From NCBI RefSeq assembly GCF_003402975.1, contig NZ_QURB01000007.1:62001-126000 (forward strand): a stretch of 64,000 nt of DNA, given 5' to 3'. Positions 44,755 to 53,912 of the stretch are shown one piece after another. The position numbers and the translations under genes were made by a program. The stretch's first letter is position 1, and each line of letters begins with the position of its first letter. The notes beneath the pieces are model-generated. The model made no database searches, was not told where the DNA came from, and saw only the letters and a program-made list of their open reading frames with translations. Origin of the DNA: Brumimicrobium aurantiacum (lineage in GTDB: Bacteria; Bacteroidota; Bacteroidia; Flavobacteriales_D; Crocinitomicaceae).

Positions 44755-44862
44755 AGATTTCTCCGACAAAGTCGTTCGAAATGACCTCTTTAAAGGGGAA
44801 GTAAAAGAAAAAAGGTGGAGAGAATTAGCGTCATCTCAAAATCGGAACGATGAGAGATCTAC
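44755..44862. repeat. Dispersed intergenic repeat-like sequence in a gene-free gap
   Basis: The 470-base gap from ruvX to upp (44630-45099) has no credible gene. GACAAAGTCGTTCGAAATGA (44765 on) and GTCATCTCAAAATCGG with GATGAGAGATCTAC (44830-44862) resemble the short dispersed repeat pattern (TTTCGACAA, GAGATCTAC) common between genes in Bacteroidota. The rest is AT-rich and featureless until the upp promoter. Confidence 0.45.
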
Positions 44863-45086
44863 TTTCTAATTAACAATTATAATAAAGTTGAATAATATAA
44901 TTAAACTTCATGTTATTTCTAATATTGTGATAAAACAAACCCAATTTATGTAAATGAATCAAAAATAAAAGGTCTGCACTTTCTTCCGTTGTTTGAATCA
45001 TTTAGTTTGTATATCATTCCCCCCTTGAATTGATAAAAAAATCATATAAAACATGTACATTTTAGAATAAGCTTTTATTTTAGAGA

Positions 45087-45094
45087 TAAATTTG
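45087..45094 (+). promoter_or_regulatory. -7 promoter box 5 bases before upp
   Basis: TAAATTTG, an exact TAnnTTTG match. Only AAACT separates it from the ATG at 45100, so the message is expected to be leaderless or nearly so. Confidence 0.5.
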
Positions 45095-45099
45095 AAACT

Positions 45100-45747
45100 A
45101 TGATAACTGACTTTTCAAAAACAAACTCCATTTTCAATCAATTTTTATCAGAAATTCGTGATGCGAAAATTCAAAAGGACAGAATGCGATTTCGAAGAAA
45201 TTTAGAGCGTGTTGCAGAAATAATGGCCTATGAAATTTCTAAAACATTAAAATATTCAGAGAAGGAAATTACAACGCCTTTGGGAGAAGCAATGATGAAT
45301 ACAATTGATGATGAAATTGTTTTGGCGACAATTTTACGTGCTGGAATTCCAATGCATCAAGGATTACTTAACTATTTTGATAAAGCTGACTCTGCATTTG
45401 TTAGTGCTTTTAGAAATCATACTTCTGATGAAGAATTTGATATCGAAGTTGAGTATTGTGCATCACCAACATTAGATGGAAAAATACTTGTAATCAGTGA
45501 TCCGATGTTGGCCACTGGAAACTCATTGGCGAGTGTTTATAAAGTACTACAGAAATATGGTAATCCGAAACAAGTTCATTTGGTATTTGGAATTGCAACA
45601 GAACAAGGGTTAAACTTATTAGAGAAAAAATTACCTAAATCTACAAAAATATGGGTTGGAGCCATTGATGATGAAATGACTGCACAATCATATATTGTTC
45701 CGGGCCTAGGTGATGCTGGAGATTTGGCGTTTGGTGAAAAAGTTTAG
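45100..45747 (+). CDS. upp: Uracil phosphoribosyltransferase
   Basis: A 215-residue salvage enzyme making UMP from uracil and PRPP. The PRPP loop ILVISDPMLATGNSLASV and the C-terminal YIVPGLGDAGDLAFGEKV, a uracil-binding region, match UPRTase. Full length. A leaderless-type promoter precedes it, and the gene is followed 14 bases on by a small membrane protein. Confidence 0.96.
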   Translation: MITDFSKTNSIFNQFLSEIRDAKIQKDRMRFRRNLERVAEIMAYEISKTLKYSEKEITTPLGEAMMNTIDDEIVLATILRAGIPMHQGLLNYFDKADSAFVSAFRNHTSDEEFDIEVEYCASPTLDGKILVISDPMLATGNSLASVYKVLQKYGNPKQVHLVFGIATEQGLNLLEKKLPKSTKIWVGAIDDEMTAQSYIVPGLGDAGDLAFGEKV

Positions 45748-45748
45748 T

Positions 45749-45756
45749 TACTTTTG
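45749..45756 (+). promoter_or_regulatory. -7 promoter box 5 bases before the 155-aa membrane protein gene
   Basis: TACTTTTG, an exact TAnnTTTG match, immediately after the upp stop. Only CATTT separates it from the ATG at 45762. Confidence 0.45.
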
Positions 45757-45761
45757 CATTT

Positions 45762-46229
45762 ATGTGGAAGTATATTGGTTTAGCCATTTTTAGCACCTGG
45801 AAGTTTATGTTTGCTCCCCTTACCGGACCTGCAGCAGGTTTGTCCTTTATGGAAACATTTTTTTCTTGTCTTGCTGGTGGATTTCTATCGGCTGCAATAT
45901 TCTATTTTGGAAGTAGTTACTTTATGCAACTTACAGTTAGAAGACACGCCAATAAAGTTAAAAGAGCCGCAGAAAAAGGAAAGAAAATTCCGGTGAGAAG
46001 AAAATTCACGAAAACCAATCGTAGAATTATCTTTATCAAGCAAAAAATTGGTATGTACGCAGCTTTATGGGCGTTTCCATTGTTTTTGTCAATACCGGTT
46101 GGAACAGTTATTACTGCTAAATTTTACAAACACCATCGAAAAACATTCCCTTTAATTCTCTTTTTTCTAATGGCTGACTGCTTTTTGATTTCTAGTATAG
46201 CCTTTTACTTTACTGATTTTATCTCATGA
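45762..46229 (+). CDS. Small polytopic membrane protein (hypothetical)
   Basis: A 155-residue protein with about four hydrophobic segments (FMETFFSCLAGGFLSAAIFYF, IGMYAALWAFPLFLSIPVGT, TFPLILFFLMADCFLISSIA) and a Lys/Arg-rich cytoplasmic loop (KKIPVRRKFTKTNRR). It overlaps the next gene by 4 bases (ATGA). A transporter relation is possible but not shown. Confidence 0.65.
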   Translation: MWKYIGLAIFSTWKFMFAPLTGPAAGLSFMETFFSCLAGGFLSAAIFYFGSSYFMQLTVRRHANKVKRAAEKGKKIPVRRKFTKTNRRIIFIKQKIGMYAALWAFPLFLSIPVGTVITAKFYKHHRKTFPLILFFLMADCFLISSIAFYFTDFIS

Positions 46230-46930
46230 ATATTATCAAAGATGTATTTTTCGATCTAGACAGGACCCTATGGGATTTTGAGCGTAATTCTGAAAACGCT
46301 TTGAGGGTTATTTATGATGAAGCAAAAATTGGAAATCATGCTGCATCATTTGAGCATTTTTTAGAGACTTATAAAGTGATTAATGCGCGCTATTGGAAAA
46401 ATTACTCAGAAGGAAAAATTGATAAATTAAGTTTGAGAAATGGACGATTTACTGATACTTTGAAAGAGTTTAAAATTGTCAACGAAAAATTAGGAGGTCA
46501 ATTGAACAATCGTTATCTTGAAATATCTCCATTTCAAACACAACTTTTCCCTTCAACCAAGGAGGTCCTCACGGAATTAAAGAATAACAATTACCGTTTG
46601 CATATCATAACCAATGGATTTAAAGAGGTACAGTTTATCAAACTAAAAAATAGTGGAATCATTGAGTTTTTCGAGGATATATTGTGCAGTGAAGAAGTAG
46701 GAAAGTCAAAACCCCATCCTTTGGTTTTTGAATGTGCTTTAAAAAGAACAAAAGCAAAAGCAAAACATTCAATAATGATAGGAGATGATTTTACAGCGGA
46801 TGTAATTGGAGCAGAAAACGTTGGGATTAGAGGTGTTTTATTCGATCCAGAAAGAAAACACAAATCGAAAATGAATGTAGATAGGGTAGAACATCTTGAA
46901 GAAATTCCACCCTTAATCTTAGGTATTTAA
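46226..46930 (+). CDS. YjjG-type HAD hydrolase (noncanonical pyrimidine nucleotidase)
   Basis: A 234-residue HAD-superfamily phosphatase. The nucleophile motif is VFFDLDRTLWDFERNS, followed by a helical cap. Motif II is HIITNGFKEVQ, and motif IV is MIGDDFTADVIGAEN. The N-terminal motif with LWDFE is characteristic of YjjG, which dephosphorylates modified pyrimidine nucleotides. It is coupled to the upstream membrane protein gene, near upp. Confidence 0.87.
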   Translation: MNIIKDVFFDLDRTLWDFERNSENALRVIYDEAKIGNHAASFEHFLETYKVINARYWKNYSEGKIDKLSLRNGRFTDTLKEFKIVNEKLGGQLNNRYLEISPFQTQLFPSTKEVLTELKNNNYRLHIITNGFKEVQFIKLKNSGIIEFFEDILCSEEVGKSKPHPLVFECALKRTKAKAKHSIMIGDDFTADVIGAENVGIRGVLFDPERKHKSKMNVDRVEHLEEIPPLILGI

Positions 46931-46936
46931 AACGCT

Positions 46937-47692
46937 TTAGCTTAAAATCATTTGTCTCATTTTCTCATATAAAACAACACCAGCAGAAACACCAACATTG
47001 TAAGACGAAATTGTTCCTAAAAGTGGAATTTTTGCACGTTGGTGAGCTAATTTCAATAATTCTTGAGAGATTCCATCTTCCTCAGACCCCATAATAATGG
47101 CAGTTGGTCCAGACAAAGTTACATCGAAAACAAAATCATGTGTCTTTTCTGTACATGCTACGATTCTTAATCCTGATTCCTTCATGTATGCAACAGATCC
47201 TTCTAGATCTCTTGTTTTACAAACTGGAATTTTATGTAATGCCCCAGATGATGTTTTAATCGAATCACTAGTAATTAAAGCAGAGTTTTTGTCTGGAATT
47301 ACAATGGCATGTACTCCTGAACATTCAGCAGTTCTAGCAATAGCTCCAAAATTTCTTACATCGGTAATTCTATCCAATACCAAGATGTTTGGAATATCTC
47401 CTCTTTCAAAAACATCTGTTAAAACATCCGTTAAATCATGATAAATTACTGGAGAAATAAATGCAATAACTCCTTGGTGATTCTTGTTTGTTAAACGGTT
47501 TAATTTTTCTCCTGGAACAAATTGTAATGTGTACTTTTTGTTGGCCAAAGCTTCTTTCAACTCTTTGAATAAAGCTTTATCCATTCCACGTTGAATCATT
47601 ATTTTATTGATTTCTTTTCGGGCATCTATGGCTTCGATTACAGCACGTACTCCAAAAATTAAATCTTCTATTTCACCTTTTCTATTTGACAT
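46937..47692 (-). CDS. rlmB: 23S rRNA (guanosine-2'-O-)-methyltransferase RlmB
   Basis: A 251-residue SpoU-type methyltransferase modifying 23S rRNA G2251. A substrate-binding N-domain (DLIFGVRAVIEAID) precedes the knotted SPOUT core with motif 1 (DRITDVRNFGAIARTAECSG), motif 2 (AIIMGSEEDGIS) and motif 3 (TISSYNVGVSAGVVLYE). It converges on the YjjG-like gene with 6 bases between. A -7 box lies at 47711-47718. Confidence 0.93.
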   Translation of the reverse strand: MSNRKGEIEDLIFGVRAVIEAIDARKEINKIMIQRGMDKALFKELKEALANKKYTLQFVPGEKLNRLTNKNHQGVIAFISPVIYHDLTDVLTDVFERGDIPNILVLDRITDVRNFGAIARTAECSGVHAIVIPDKNSALITSDSIKTSSGALHKIPVCKTRDLEGSVAYMKESGLRIVACTEKTHDFVFDVTLSGPTAIIMGSEEDGISQELLKLAHQRAKIPLLGTISSYNVGVSAGVVLYEKMRQMILS

Positions 47693-47710
47693 AACTTCTT
47701 AATTGAACTG

Positions 47711-47718
47711 CAAAGTTA
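47711..47718 (-). promoter_or_regulatory. -7 promoter box of rlmB
   Basis: TAACTTTG on the minus strand, an exact TAnnTTTG match, 18 bases before the ATG. Confidence 0.4.
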
Positions 47719-47879
47719 ACGCTTGTTTTTTAAATTGTTGCTTCTCGACGAATAGAATAAATTCTTTTTAGCATTTTACTTTCATCGTTTTTGAAGAACA
47801 ATTTTGAAAATGTTAGGATTTTTATGCTTTAATAGGATAAATTATCCTGCATTTTACGTGGAAATCTCATCCTTCAAGC

Positions 47880-47887
47880 TATTTTTG
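47880..47887 (+). promoter_or_regulatory. -7 promoter box 4 bases before the ABC transporter gene
   Basis: TATTTTTG, an exact TAnnTTTG match. CAAT separates it from the ATG at 47892, again a near-leaderless layout. Confidence 0.5.
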
Positions 47888-47891
47888 CAAT

Positions 47892-49664
47892 ATGAGCGAA
47901 TCAAAAAAAACAATATTCGATTTTTATATTTTAAAACGATTATTCGAATACGTTAGGCCTTACAGGAAATACTTAATTCTTGCGTTCATTTTTACCATCG
48001 GATTGGCTATATTATCTCCTCTTCGTCCGAGTATTATTGGTAATATGGTAGATGAATACATTGAGAAAGATCAGAATCCTGATGCGCTTTGGCTTTGGAC
48101 CATGGTTATTATTGGAATGTTGGTGCTCGAAGCCGTTTTTCAATTCTTCACTACATTTTTTGCCAATTTACTTGCACAATCACTCATTAAAGACATTCGT
48201 ATAAAGCTCTACAGACACATGATGTCTTTCAAAATGAAATATTTTGATCAAACACCAATTGGTTCTGTGGTTACTCGTGTAATTTCTGATTTGGAAGCCA
48301 TTTCGGAAATATTCTCTCAAGGACTCATCAACATGTTTAAGGATGTGATTATTTTGGTAACGATAATTGTTTGGATGTTTGTTACAGATTCCTTACTTAC
48401 CCTTTATGTGTTGCTGCCTATCCCTTTATTATTGATCGCCACCCGAATTTTTGCTAAGGCAATGAAAAAAGCCTATCAAAAAGAAAGTGTTGAGGTAAAC
48501 CGCTTAAATACTTTTGTGCAAGAGCGATTAACTGGAATGTCTATTCTTCAACTATTCAATAGAGAAAAAGTAGAAAAGGAACGTTTTTCAGCAATTAATG
48601 AACGTCACAAACAAGCTCATATTGATACCATATGGGCCAATTCAATTTTCTTTCCTGTTGTTGAATTTTTGAGTTCTTTATCCATCGCATTCCTTATTGT
48701 TTTTAGCGCGTGGTCTTTATCGAATGAAGTGAGTATAACAGAAGAAGCCACGGGAGTGATTGTTAAATTTACTTTATGGGTAAACATGCTTTACCGACCA
48801 ATTCGACAGTTGGCAGATAAATTTAATGTTCTTCAAAGAGGAGTTGTTAGGGCTGAACGTGTATTTAAAACTTTAGATACGGACGAAGTAATTCAAGATG
48901 AAGGAGATGTTAAGGAGGTTGACTTTCAACAGAATATACAATTCAAGAATGTTTGGTTTGCCTACCAAGATGAAGATTGGGTGTTGAAAGACATTAATTT
49001 AGACATCAAACCAAATCAAACTGTTGCTTTTGTAGGTGCTACAGGAGCAGGGAAATCTTCAATCGTTAATTTACTTTCACGATTTTATGAATATCAAAAA
49101 GGAACAATTCAGATTGGAGAGTCAGATATCAGATCAGTAGATTTGAATTATTTGCGACAAAATATATCAATTGTTTTACAGGATGTTTTCTTGTTCTCCA
49201 ATACGATTTTAAATAACATTACGCTTGGAGATGAAAATATTACCAAGGAACAAGTAGTTGAAGCAGCAAAAGCTGTTGGTGCGCATGATTTTATCATGAA
49301 GTTACCCAATAATTACGATTACGAAATAGGAGAAAGAGGAGGAGTTCTTTCGACAGGTCAACAGCAATTATTGGCCTTCATTCGTGCGTATGTTTTTAAT
49401 CCTCATATATTAATTTTAGATGAAGCAACTTCTAGTGTTGATAATGAAAGTGAGGAGATGATTCAGAAAGCAACTGAAAAATTAACCGTAGGAAGAACTT
49501 CAATTGTGATTGCTCACCGTTTATCGACCATTCAAAGTGCAGATAAAATTGTTGTGTTGGACCAAGGTCGAGTAATGGAGGCGGGTAATCATCAAGAGTT
49601 ATTGTCAAAAGACGGATTTTATAAGAATTTATACGAAAAACAATTTTTAGGAGATGAAGAATAA
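47892..49664 (+). CDS. ABC exporter (fused permease and ATPase)
   Basis: A 590-residue half-transporter. The N-terminal six-helix permease spans about residues 20-310. The ATPase has Walker A GATGAGKSSIVNL, a variant signature motif LSTGQQQL in place of LSGGQ, Walker B ILILDEATSSVD and the switch His in VIAHRLST. It would dimerise to export lipid or drug substrates; the substrate is not evident. The next gene, a binding-protein-like protein, begins 2 bases after the stop (or overlaps it by 11 with an earlier start). Confidence 0.92.
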   Translation: MSESKKTIFDFYILKRLFEYVRPYRKYLILAFIFTIGLAILSPLRPSIIGNMVDEYIEKDQNPDALWLWTMVIIGMLVLEAVFQFFTTFFANLLAQSLIKDIRIKLYRHMMSFKMKYFDQTPIGSVVTRVISDLEAISEIFSQGLINMFKDVIILVTIIVWMFVTDSLLTLYVLLPIPLLLIATRIFAKAMKKAYQKESVEVNRLNTFVQERLTGMSILQLFNREKVEKERFSAINERHKQAHIDTIWANSIFFPVVEFLSSLSIAFLIVFSAWSLSNEVSITEEATGVIVKFTLWVNMLYRPIRQLADKFNVLQRGVVRAERVFKTLDTDEVIQDEGDVKEVDFQQNIQFKNVWFAYQDEDWVLKDINLDIKPNQTVAFVGATGAGKSSIVNLLSRFYEYQKGTIQIGESDIRSVDLNYLRQNISIVLQDVFLFSNTILNNITLGDENITKEQVVEAAKAVGAHDFIMKLPNNYDYEIGERGGVLSTGQQQLLAFIRAYVFNPHILILDEATSSVDNESEEMIQKATEKLTVGRTSIVIAHRLSTIQSADKIVVLDQGRVMEAGNHQELLSKDGFYKNLYEKQFLGDEE

Positions 49665-49665
49665 A

Positions 49666-50520
49666 ATGAAATTAAAAATTGGAGGTGTACCAGAACACTT
49701 TAACTTACCTTGGAAACTTGCCATTTCAGAAGGAGATTTACGTGACAAAGATATTATGTTACACTGGGAAGATATGGGAGGTGGAACAGGTCAAATGATC
49801 AAAGGTTTACAAAATAAATCCATAGATGTAGCTGTTTTGTTAACCGAAGGAATTTCAAGAGCTATTTTACAAGGCTTAGATGCTAAAATTCTACAGGTTT
49901 ATGTAAAATCGCCTTTACATTGGGGTATTCATGTTCCTTTTGATGATAAATCAATTCAAGAAACGGATGAACTAGAAGGAAAAACATTTGCCATTTCAAG
50001 AGAAGGTTCAGGTTCTCATTTAATGTCCTATGTATTGGCTGATCAAAAAGATTGGAACATTGATAAATTGAAATTCAATAGTGTTGGTGATATTTATGGT
50101 GGTCTTTGGGCCTTAAAACATAATGAAGCACAAGCTTTTTTATGGGAAAAATATACAACACGTCCTTATACTGAGCAAAGAAAATGTCGCTATATCGATG
50201 AGGTGGTTACGCCTTGGCCTTGTTTTGTTGTTGCTGTTCGTACCGAAATTGCAGAACAATATGAAGAAGAATTACAATTAATGCTAGATGTAGTCAATAA
50301 AAGGGCTAAATCAGTGAAAGAAAATGAATTTACTCCTGAAATATTATCTTGGAGATACGGATTGAAAATCAACGATGTTACCAAATGGTTGAGTGAAACT
50401 GAATGGAACTATGAAGGTGCGAAATTCGATGAAGATTTTGAAAAGGTAATTCAATATTTACTCAAGTTAAAATTAATCACGGAGCAAGAGGCCGAAAATT
50501 ATATGGAGAAGTTGTTTTAG
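49666..50520 (+). CDS. Periplasmic-binding-protein-like domain without signal peptide
   Basis: A 284-residue protein of the type II periplasmic-binding fold (KLKIGGVPEHFNLPWKLAIS, KSIDVAVLLTEGISRAIL, AISREGSGSHLMSYVLADQ, GDIYGGLWALKHNEAQAFLW), resembling NMT1/SsuA or Tau-type substrate proteins. There is no signal peptide, so it probably stays in the cytoplasm. It could bind a ligand for regulation or metabolism rather than feed an importer. It directly follows the ABC exporter gene. The start at 49666 begins at the first conserved strand; 49654 is an alternative. Confidence 0.75.
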   Translation: MKLKIGGVPEHFNLPWKLAISEGDLRDKDIMLHWEDMGGGTGQMIKGLQNKSIDVAVLLTEGISRAILQGLDAKILQVYVKSPLHWGIHVPFDDKSIQETDELEGKTFAISREGSGSHLMSYVLADQKDWNIDKLKFNSVGDIYGGLWALKHNEAQAFLWEKYTTRPYTEQRKCRYIDEVVTPWPCFVVAVRTEIAEQYEEELQLMLDVVNKRAKSVKENEFTPEILSWRYGLKINDVTKWLSETEWNYEGAKFDEDFEKVIQYLLKLKLITEQEAENYMEKLF

Positions 50521-50571
50521 ACTGTAAAGTATAATCACCAATAATTATGAAAGGTATAAAATAAAAGAGTA

Positions 50572-52305
50572 ATGGGAAAAGTAAGTGAAAAAGCAGGGGT
50601 ACAACAATTGGTGGAGTCCTTTTATCAGCATGGAGTGAGATATATTGTTTTTTCTCCTGGATCGAGGAATGCTCCATTGGTGGTGAGTTTTGCAAATGAT
50701 GAACGTTTCAAATGTATCGTTATTCCAGATGAAAGAAGTGCGGCTTTTTATGCTTTAGGAATGGCAGAGCAATCAAAATCTCCTGTGCCTGTCATGTGTA
50801 CTTCCGGTTCAGCCCTGCTCAATTATTATCCTGCGGTTAGTGAAGCATTTTATAGAAATATTCCTTTGATGGTGGTTTCCGCAGATCGACCAAGTGAATG
50901 GACGGATCATGGTGATGGTCAAACGATTCGACAAGAAAATGTTTTCCAAAATCATATTTGTGCTTCCACAAGCTTGTATGAAACACCAAATTCTCAAGAT
51001 CAAAGTTGGTTCAATAAAAGAACGATTGATGAGGTAATTAGCATTGCAAAATCAGATAATGGAGGACCTGTTCATTTTAATATTCCATTCACAGAACCTT
51101 TGTATAATACCATTGAGAAAGCAGTTTCAGAGAAAAATTCTCAAGCTTTAACTTCAGTTATGAATTTAAACCCTCAATTGTCAAGTGCACAAAAAGAGGA
51201 ATTAAAGGAAGTTTGGAATAATGCTCCACGAAAATTGATTCTTTGTGGTCAGATGCCTAAAAATGGTTATTTGAATGAACAATTGAAAAATATCGCAACA
51301 GATAAAAGTGTTGCTGTGGTAGTTGAAAATACAAGTAATCTACAAGATAGAAGCTTTATTCACTGTATAGATCGTACCATTTCAAGTTTTATAGAAGATG
51401 ATCCTGAGTTGTATCAACCAGATTTATTGATTACGATAGGTGGAGCTGTTATTTCGAAAAAGATTAAGGCTTACTTACGTAAATTTAAGGCCAAAACGCA
51501 TTGGAAAATAGGTCAAGAGTTTCCTTTCATGGATACTTATCAGTCTTTGACGAAATCGATTCCAATGCAAGCCAATACATTTTTCGATTTTTTATTAGAA
51601 GATGGATTTACCCGTGATTTATCAAGATATGGTGAACAATGGAAACAATTGGATTACTTGACACAAGGAAATCACATGATGCACTTGGAGACCATTCCTT
51701 ATTCTGATTTGTCTGTGTTTAACTTGATTTTGGATGCTGTTCCAGATGGTAGTCACTTACATTTATCCAATAGTTCTGTGATTCGCTATGCCCAACTTTT
51801 CGACCCGATTAAAAGTATCAATTATTACTGTAATCGCGGAACAAGTGGAATAGACGGTTCGACGAGTACAGCCATCGGCCATGCAATTGCAGATGAAAAC
51901 AAATTGCATACTTTCATAACTGGGGACATTAGTTTTTTCTATGATAGTAATGCTTTTTGGAATCATCATGTACCTTCAAACTTCCGTGTCTTTATGATCA
52001 ATAATGGAGGAGGAGGAATCTTCAATATTATTCCTGGTCCACAAACGACGGCACAAGGAGATGAGTTTTTTGTGGCTAAACATGATTTTTCAGCAAAATC
52101 AATTTGTGAGGCTTTTAATGTAAATTATTACACTGCCAGTACAATGGAAGAGATTGATCAACAGCTTGATAAATTCTACGAAATTCAAAATAATGATCGC
52201 CCAGCAGTAATGGAAATTCACACTGATGGAAATGAAAGTGGACAAGTTTTAAGAGATTATCTTGAGAAAACCAAAGTGAAAAACATTCCAGTTTTAGAAA
52301 TGTAA
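50572..52305 (+). CDS. menD: SEPHCHC synthase MenD (menaquinone biosynthesis)
   Basis: A 577-residue thiamine-diphosphate enzyme adding 2-oxoglutarate-derived succinyl to isochorismate. The N-terminal motif YIVFSPGSRNAPLVVSF, the TPP glutamate in VIPDERSAAFYALG, the isochorismate-site DRPSEWTDHGDGQTIRQ and the ThDP-binding ITGDISFFYDSNAF all fit MenD. Full length. It follows the binding-protein-like gene by 51 bases. No other men gene is in view. Confidence 0.96.
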   Translation: MGKVSEKAGVQQLVESFYQHGVRYIVFSPGSRNAPLVVSFANDERFKCIVIPDERSAAFYALGMAEQSKSPVPVMCTSGSALLNYYPAVSEAFYRNIPLMVVSADRPSEWTDHGDGQTIRQENVFQNHICASTSLYETPNSQDQSWFNKRTIDEVISIAKSDNGGPVHFNIPFTEPLYNTIEKAVSEKNSQALTSVMNLNPQLSSAQKEELKEVWNNAPRKLILCGQMPKNGYLNEQLKNIATDKSVAVVVENTSNLQDRSFIHCIDRTISSFIEDDPELYQPDLLITIGGAVISKKIKAYLRKFKAKTHWKIGQEFPFMDTYQSLTKSIPMQANTFFDFLLEDGFTRDLSRYGEQWKQLDYLTQGNHMMHLETIPYSDLSVFNLILDAVPDGSHLHLSNSSVIRYAQLFDPIKSINYYCNRGTSGIDGSTSTAIGHAIADENKLHTFITGDISFFYDSNAFWNHHVPSNFRVFMINNGGGGIFNIIPGPQTTAQGDEFFVAKHDFSAKSICEAFNVNYYTASTMEEIDQQLDKFYEIQNNDRPAVMEIHTDGNESGQVLRDYLEKTKVKNIPVLEM

Positions 52306-52384
52306 TTTTGACTGTAGTTTTTTTAAAATATTCGTAAAGTCGCAAGTTCGTGTGTCTTTACGGATATTAAAATGAACCTTTTCC

Positions 52385-53242
52385 TCACTCTTTCTTCTTC
52401 GGTACAAAATGGTAGGTAATCTGGTGACCTTTTGTGGACGAACTGTTCGTTGAATCTGTAGATTTGTTTTCTGACTTATCTTCTTTTAGAGAAGGGTTTT
52501 CATTTCTTTGACCTTCTAAAATATCAATCCTACGTTGTAATTCTTCTTGCTTTTTGATTTGTTGTTCTTCCCAAATTCTTCGTCTTTCTTTCCATTCTCC
52601 TTCTAAATCTGGTGGTTCAATACCCATTTCTTTTTCAATTTCATAGGCATATTTTGGAGGAACTGGACCTTTTTTACGAAAAGCGTAAGCAAGTAATGCG
52701 CCGACTAAAAGTCCAGATAAGTGACCTTCCCATGAAATTCCTTCTTCCATTGGAAAAATCCCCCAAATCATTGATCCGTAAACAAAAGCCACAAATAAGG
52801 AAATTGCTTGCAGTGGTAGGTATTTCTTAAAGAAACCACTCATAAATAAAAAACCAAATAATCCATAGATTACTCCAGACATTCCTATGTGATAGGAAAG
52901 GGTGTTTTGAGCGATGTACCAAAGTAAGAATCCACCACCAATCCAAATAAATAGGACTACATATAAGGCTATTTCTCTATAGAAATAAATCAATGCACTG
53001 AGTAAAACAAATGTAGGAATGGAATTATTGATGATATGAGAAAAATCACGTTGTCCATGAATAAAAGGCATAAGGAAAATTCCTTTTATTCCTTCAAGCG
53101 TTTGTGGTTTTACTCCGAACCTATATAAATCCAAATGAAAAAAACGATCAATTAGAAAAACCGACCACATGATCACCAATAATAGTAAAGGGTAAATAAT
53201 TGCTTCTAGTGTTCTTCCGCGTTCTAATTGTGTCATTTTCAT
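52385..53242 (-). CDS. Rhomboid-family intramembrane serine protease
   Basis: A 285-residue membrane protein with about six helices. Catalytic Ser122 is in HIGMSGVIYGLFGF and His174 in WEGHLSGLLVG; the N-terminal HIINN near residue 69 is also conserved. The last 85 residues are charged, cytoplasmic and coiled-coil-like (EEQQIKKQEELQRRIDI). It cleaves membrane-spanning substrates. Monocistronic. Confidence 0.9.
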   Translation of the reverse strand: MKMTQLERGRTLEAIIYPLLLLVIMWSVFLIDRFFHLDLYRFGVKPQTLEGIKGIFLMPFIHGQRDFSHIINNSIPTFVLLSALIYFYREIALYVVLFIWIGGGFLLWYIAQNTLSYHIGMSGVIYGLFGFLFMSGFFKKYLPLQAISLFVAFVYGSMIWGIFPMEEGISWEGHLSGLLVGALLAYAFRKKGPVPPKYAYEIEKEMGIEPPDLEGEWKERRRIWEEQQIKKQEELQRRIDILEGQRNENPSLKEDKSENKSTDSTNSSSTKGHQITYHFVPKKKE

Positions 53243-53377
53243 AATGATTGTTTGTCAAATTTCATTCCTTATTATTATGTCGGTCAAAGTGTCACGCTTT
53301 CACTTTAATTCCGCTCAGTTTTACTATATTCGCATTGTTATTACGGACTGTTGAACCATTAAATTTAAATGACATTT

Positions 53378-53728
53378 ATGAAAAACGTATTATTCATTCT
53401 ATTTTTTAGTCTCTCATTAAACTTTGCTTATAGCCAAGAAGGAAAAATAAGAACAGCTGAGATTAAAACAGATATTGCTTGTGATCATTGTGCCGTATGT
53501 TCATCTTGTGACCAGAATATTTACATCAAAGTTAAAGACAATACTAAAGGTGTCCGAAAAGTAGAAATAGACGCTGAGAAAAATATTATTAAGGTGAAAT
53601 ACAACTCAAAAAGAACAAACTTAGAGGAAATTGAAAAAGCAATAGTTCTTTCTGGTTTTAAAGCTAATCAAGTAGAGCCTACAGAAGAAGCATATAATAG
53701 CTTAGATCCTTGTTGTAAGAAGAAATAA
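53378..53728 (+). CDS. Exported heavy-metal-associated (HMA-like) protein with CX2CX2CX2C
   Basis: A 116-residue exported protein. The signal peptide is NVLFILFFSLSLNFAYS. The mature domain follows the HMA ferredoxin-like fold (EIKTDIACDHCAVCSSCDQ, VRKVEIDAEKNIIKVKYNS, LEEIEKAIVLSGF). In place of the usual CxxC there are four cysteines, 35, 38, 41 and 44, and two more, 112 and 113, at the end (DPCCKKK). It may bind copper or another soft metal in the periplasm. An ATG 9 bases upstream (53369) is an alternative start. It has its own terminator. Confidence 0.8.
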   Translation: MKNVLFILFFSLSLNFAYSQEGKIRTAEIKTDIACDHCAVCSSCDQNIYIKVKDNTKGVRKVEIDAEKNIIKVKYNSKRTNLEEIEKAIVLSGFKANQVEPTEEAYNSLDPCCKKK

Positions 53729-53753
53729 AATTAGATTAATTCACTGATTATAT

Positions 53754-53782
53754 AACGCAACAGATTTTCTGTTGCGTTTTTT
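53754..53782 (+). terminator. Rho-independent terminator
   Basis: An 11-bp perfect stem (AACGCAACAGA / TCTGTTGCGTT) with a 3-nt loop and a T run, 26 bases past the HMA gene stop. Confidence 0.9.
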
Positions 53783-53912
53783 ATTGGCAAAAATTCACTA
53801 TCTCAATTAAATAGAAAGTTAGAAAGCGATAAGTTGATTTAAATAAGATTCAAAAAGCGCCTAATCATTATTTGATTTCTTATTTTTACGACAATCATGT
53901 AACATTTAACTT

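Noticed and set aside
44640-45085. Small genes in the ruvX-upp gap
   Set aside because: All frames are short and broken; the sequence matches dispersed repeats and AT-rich spacer.
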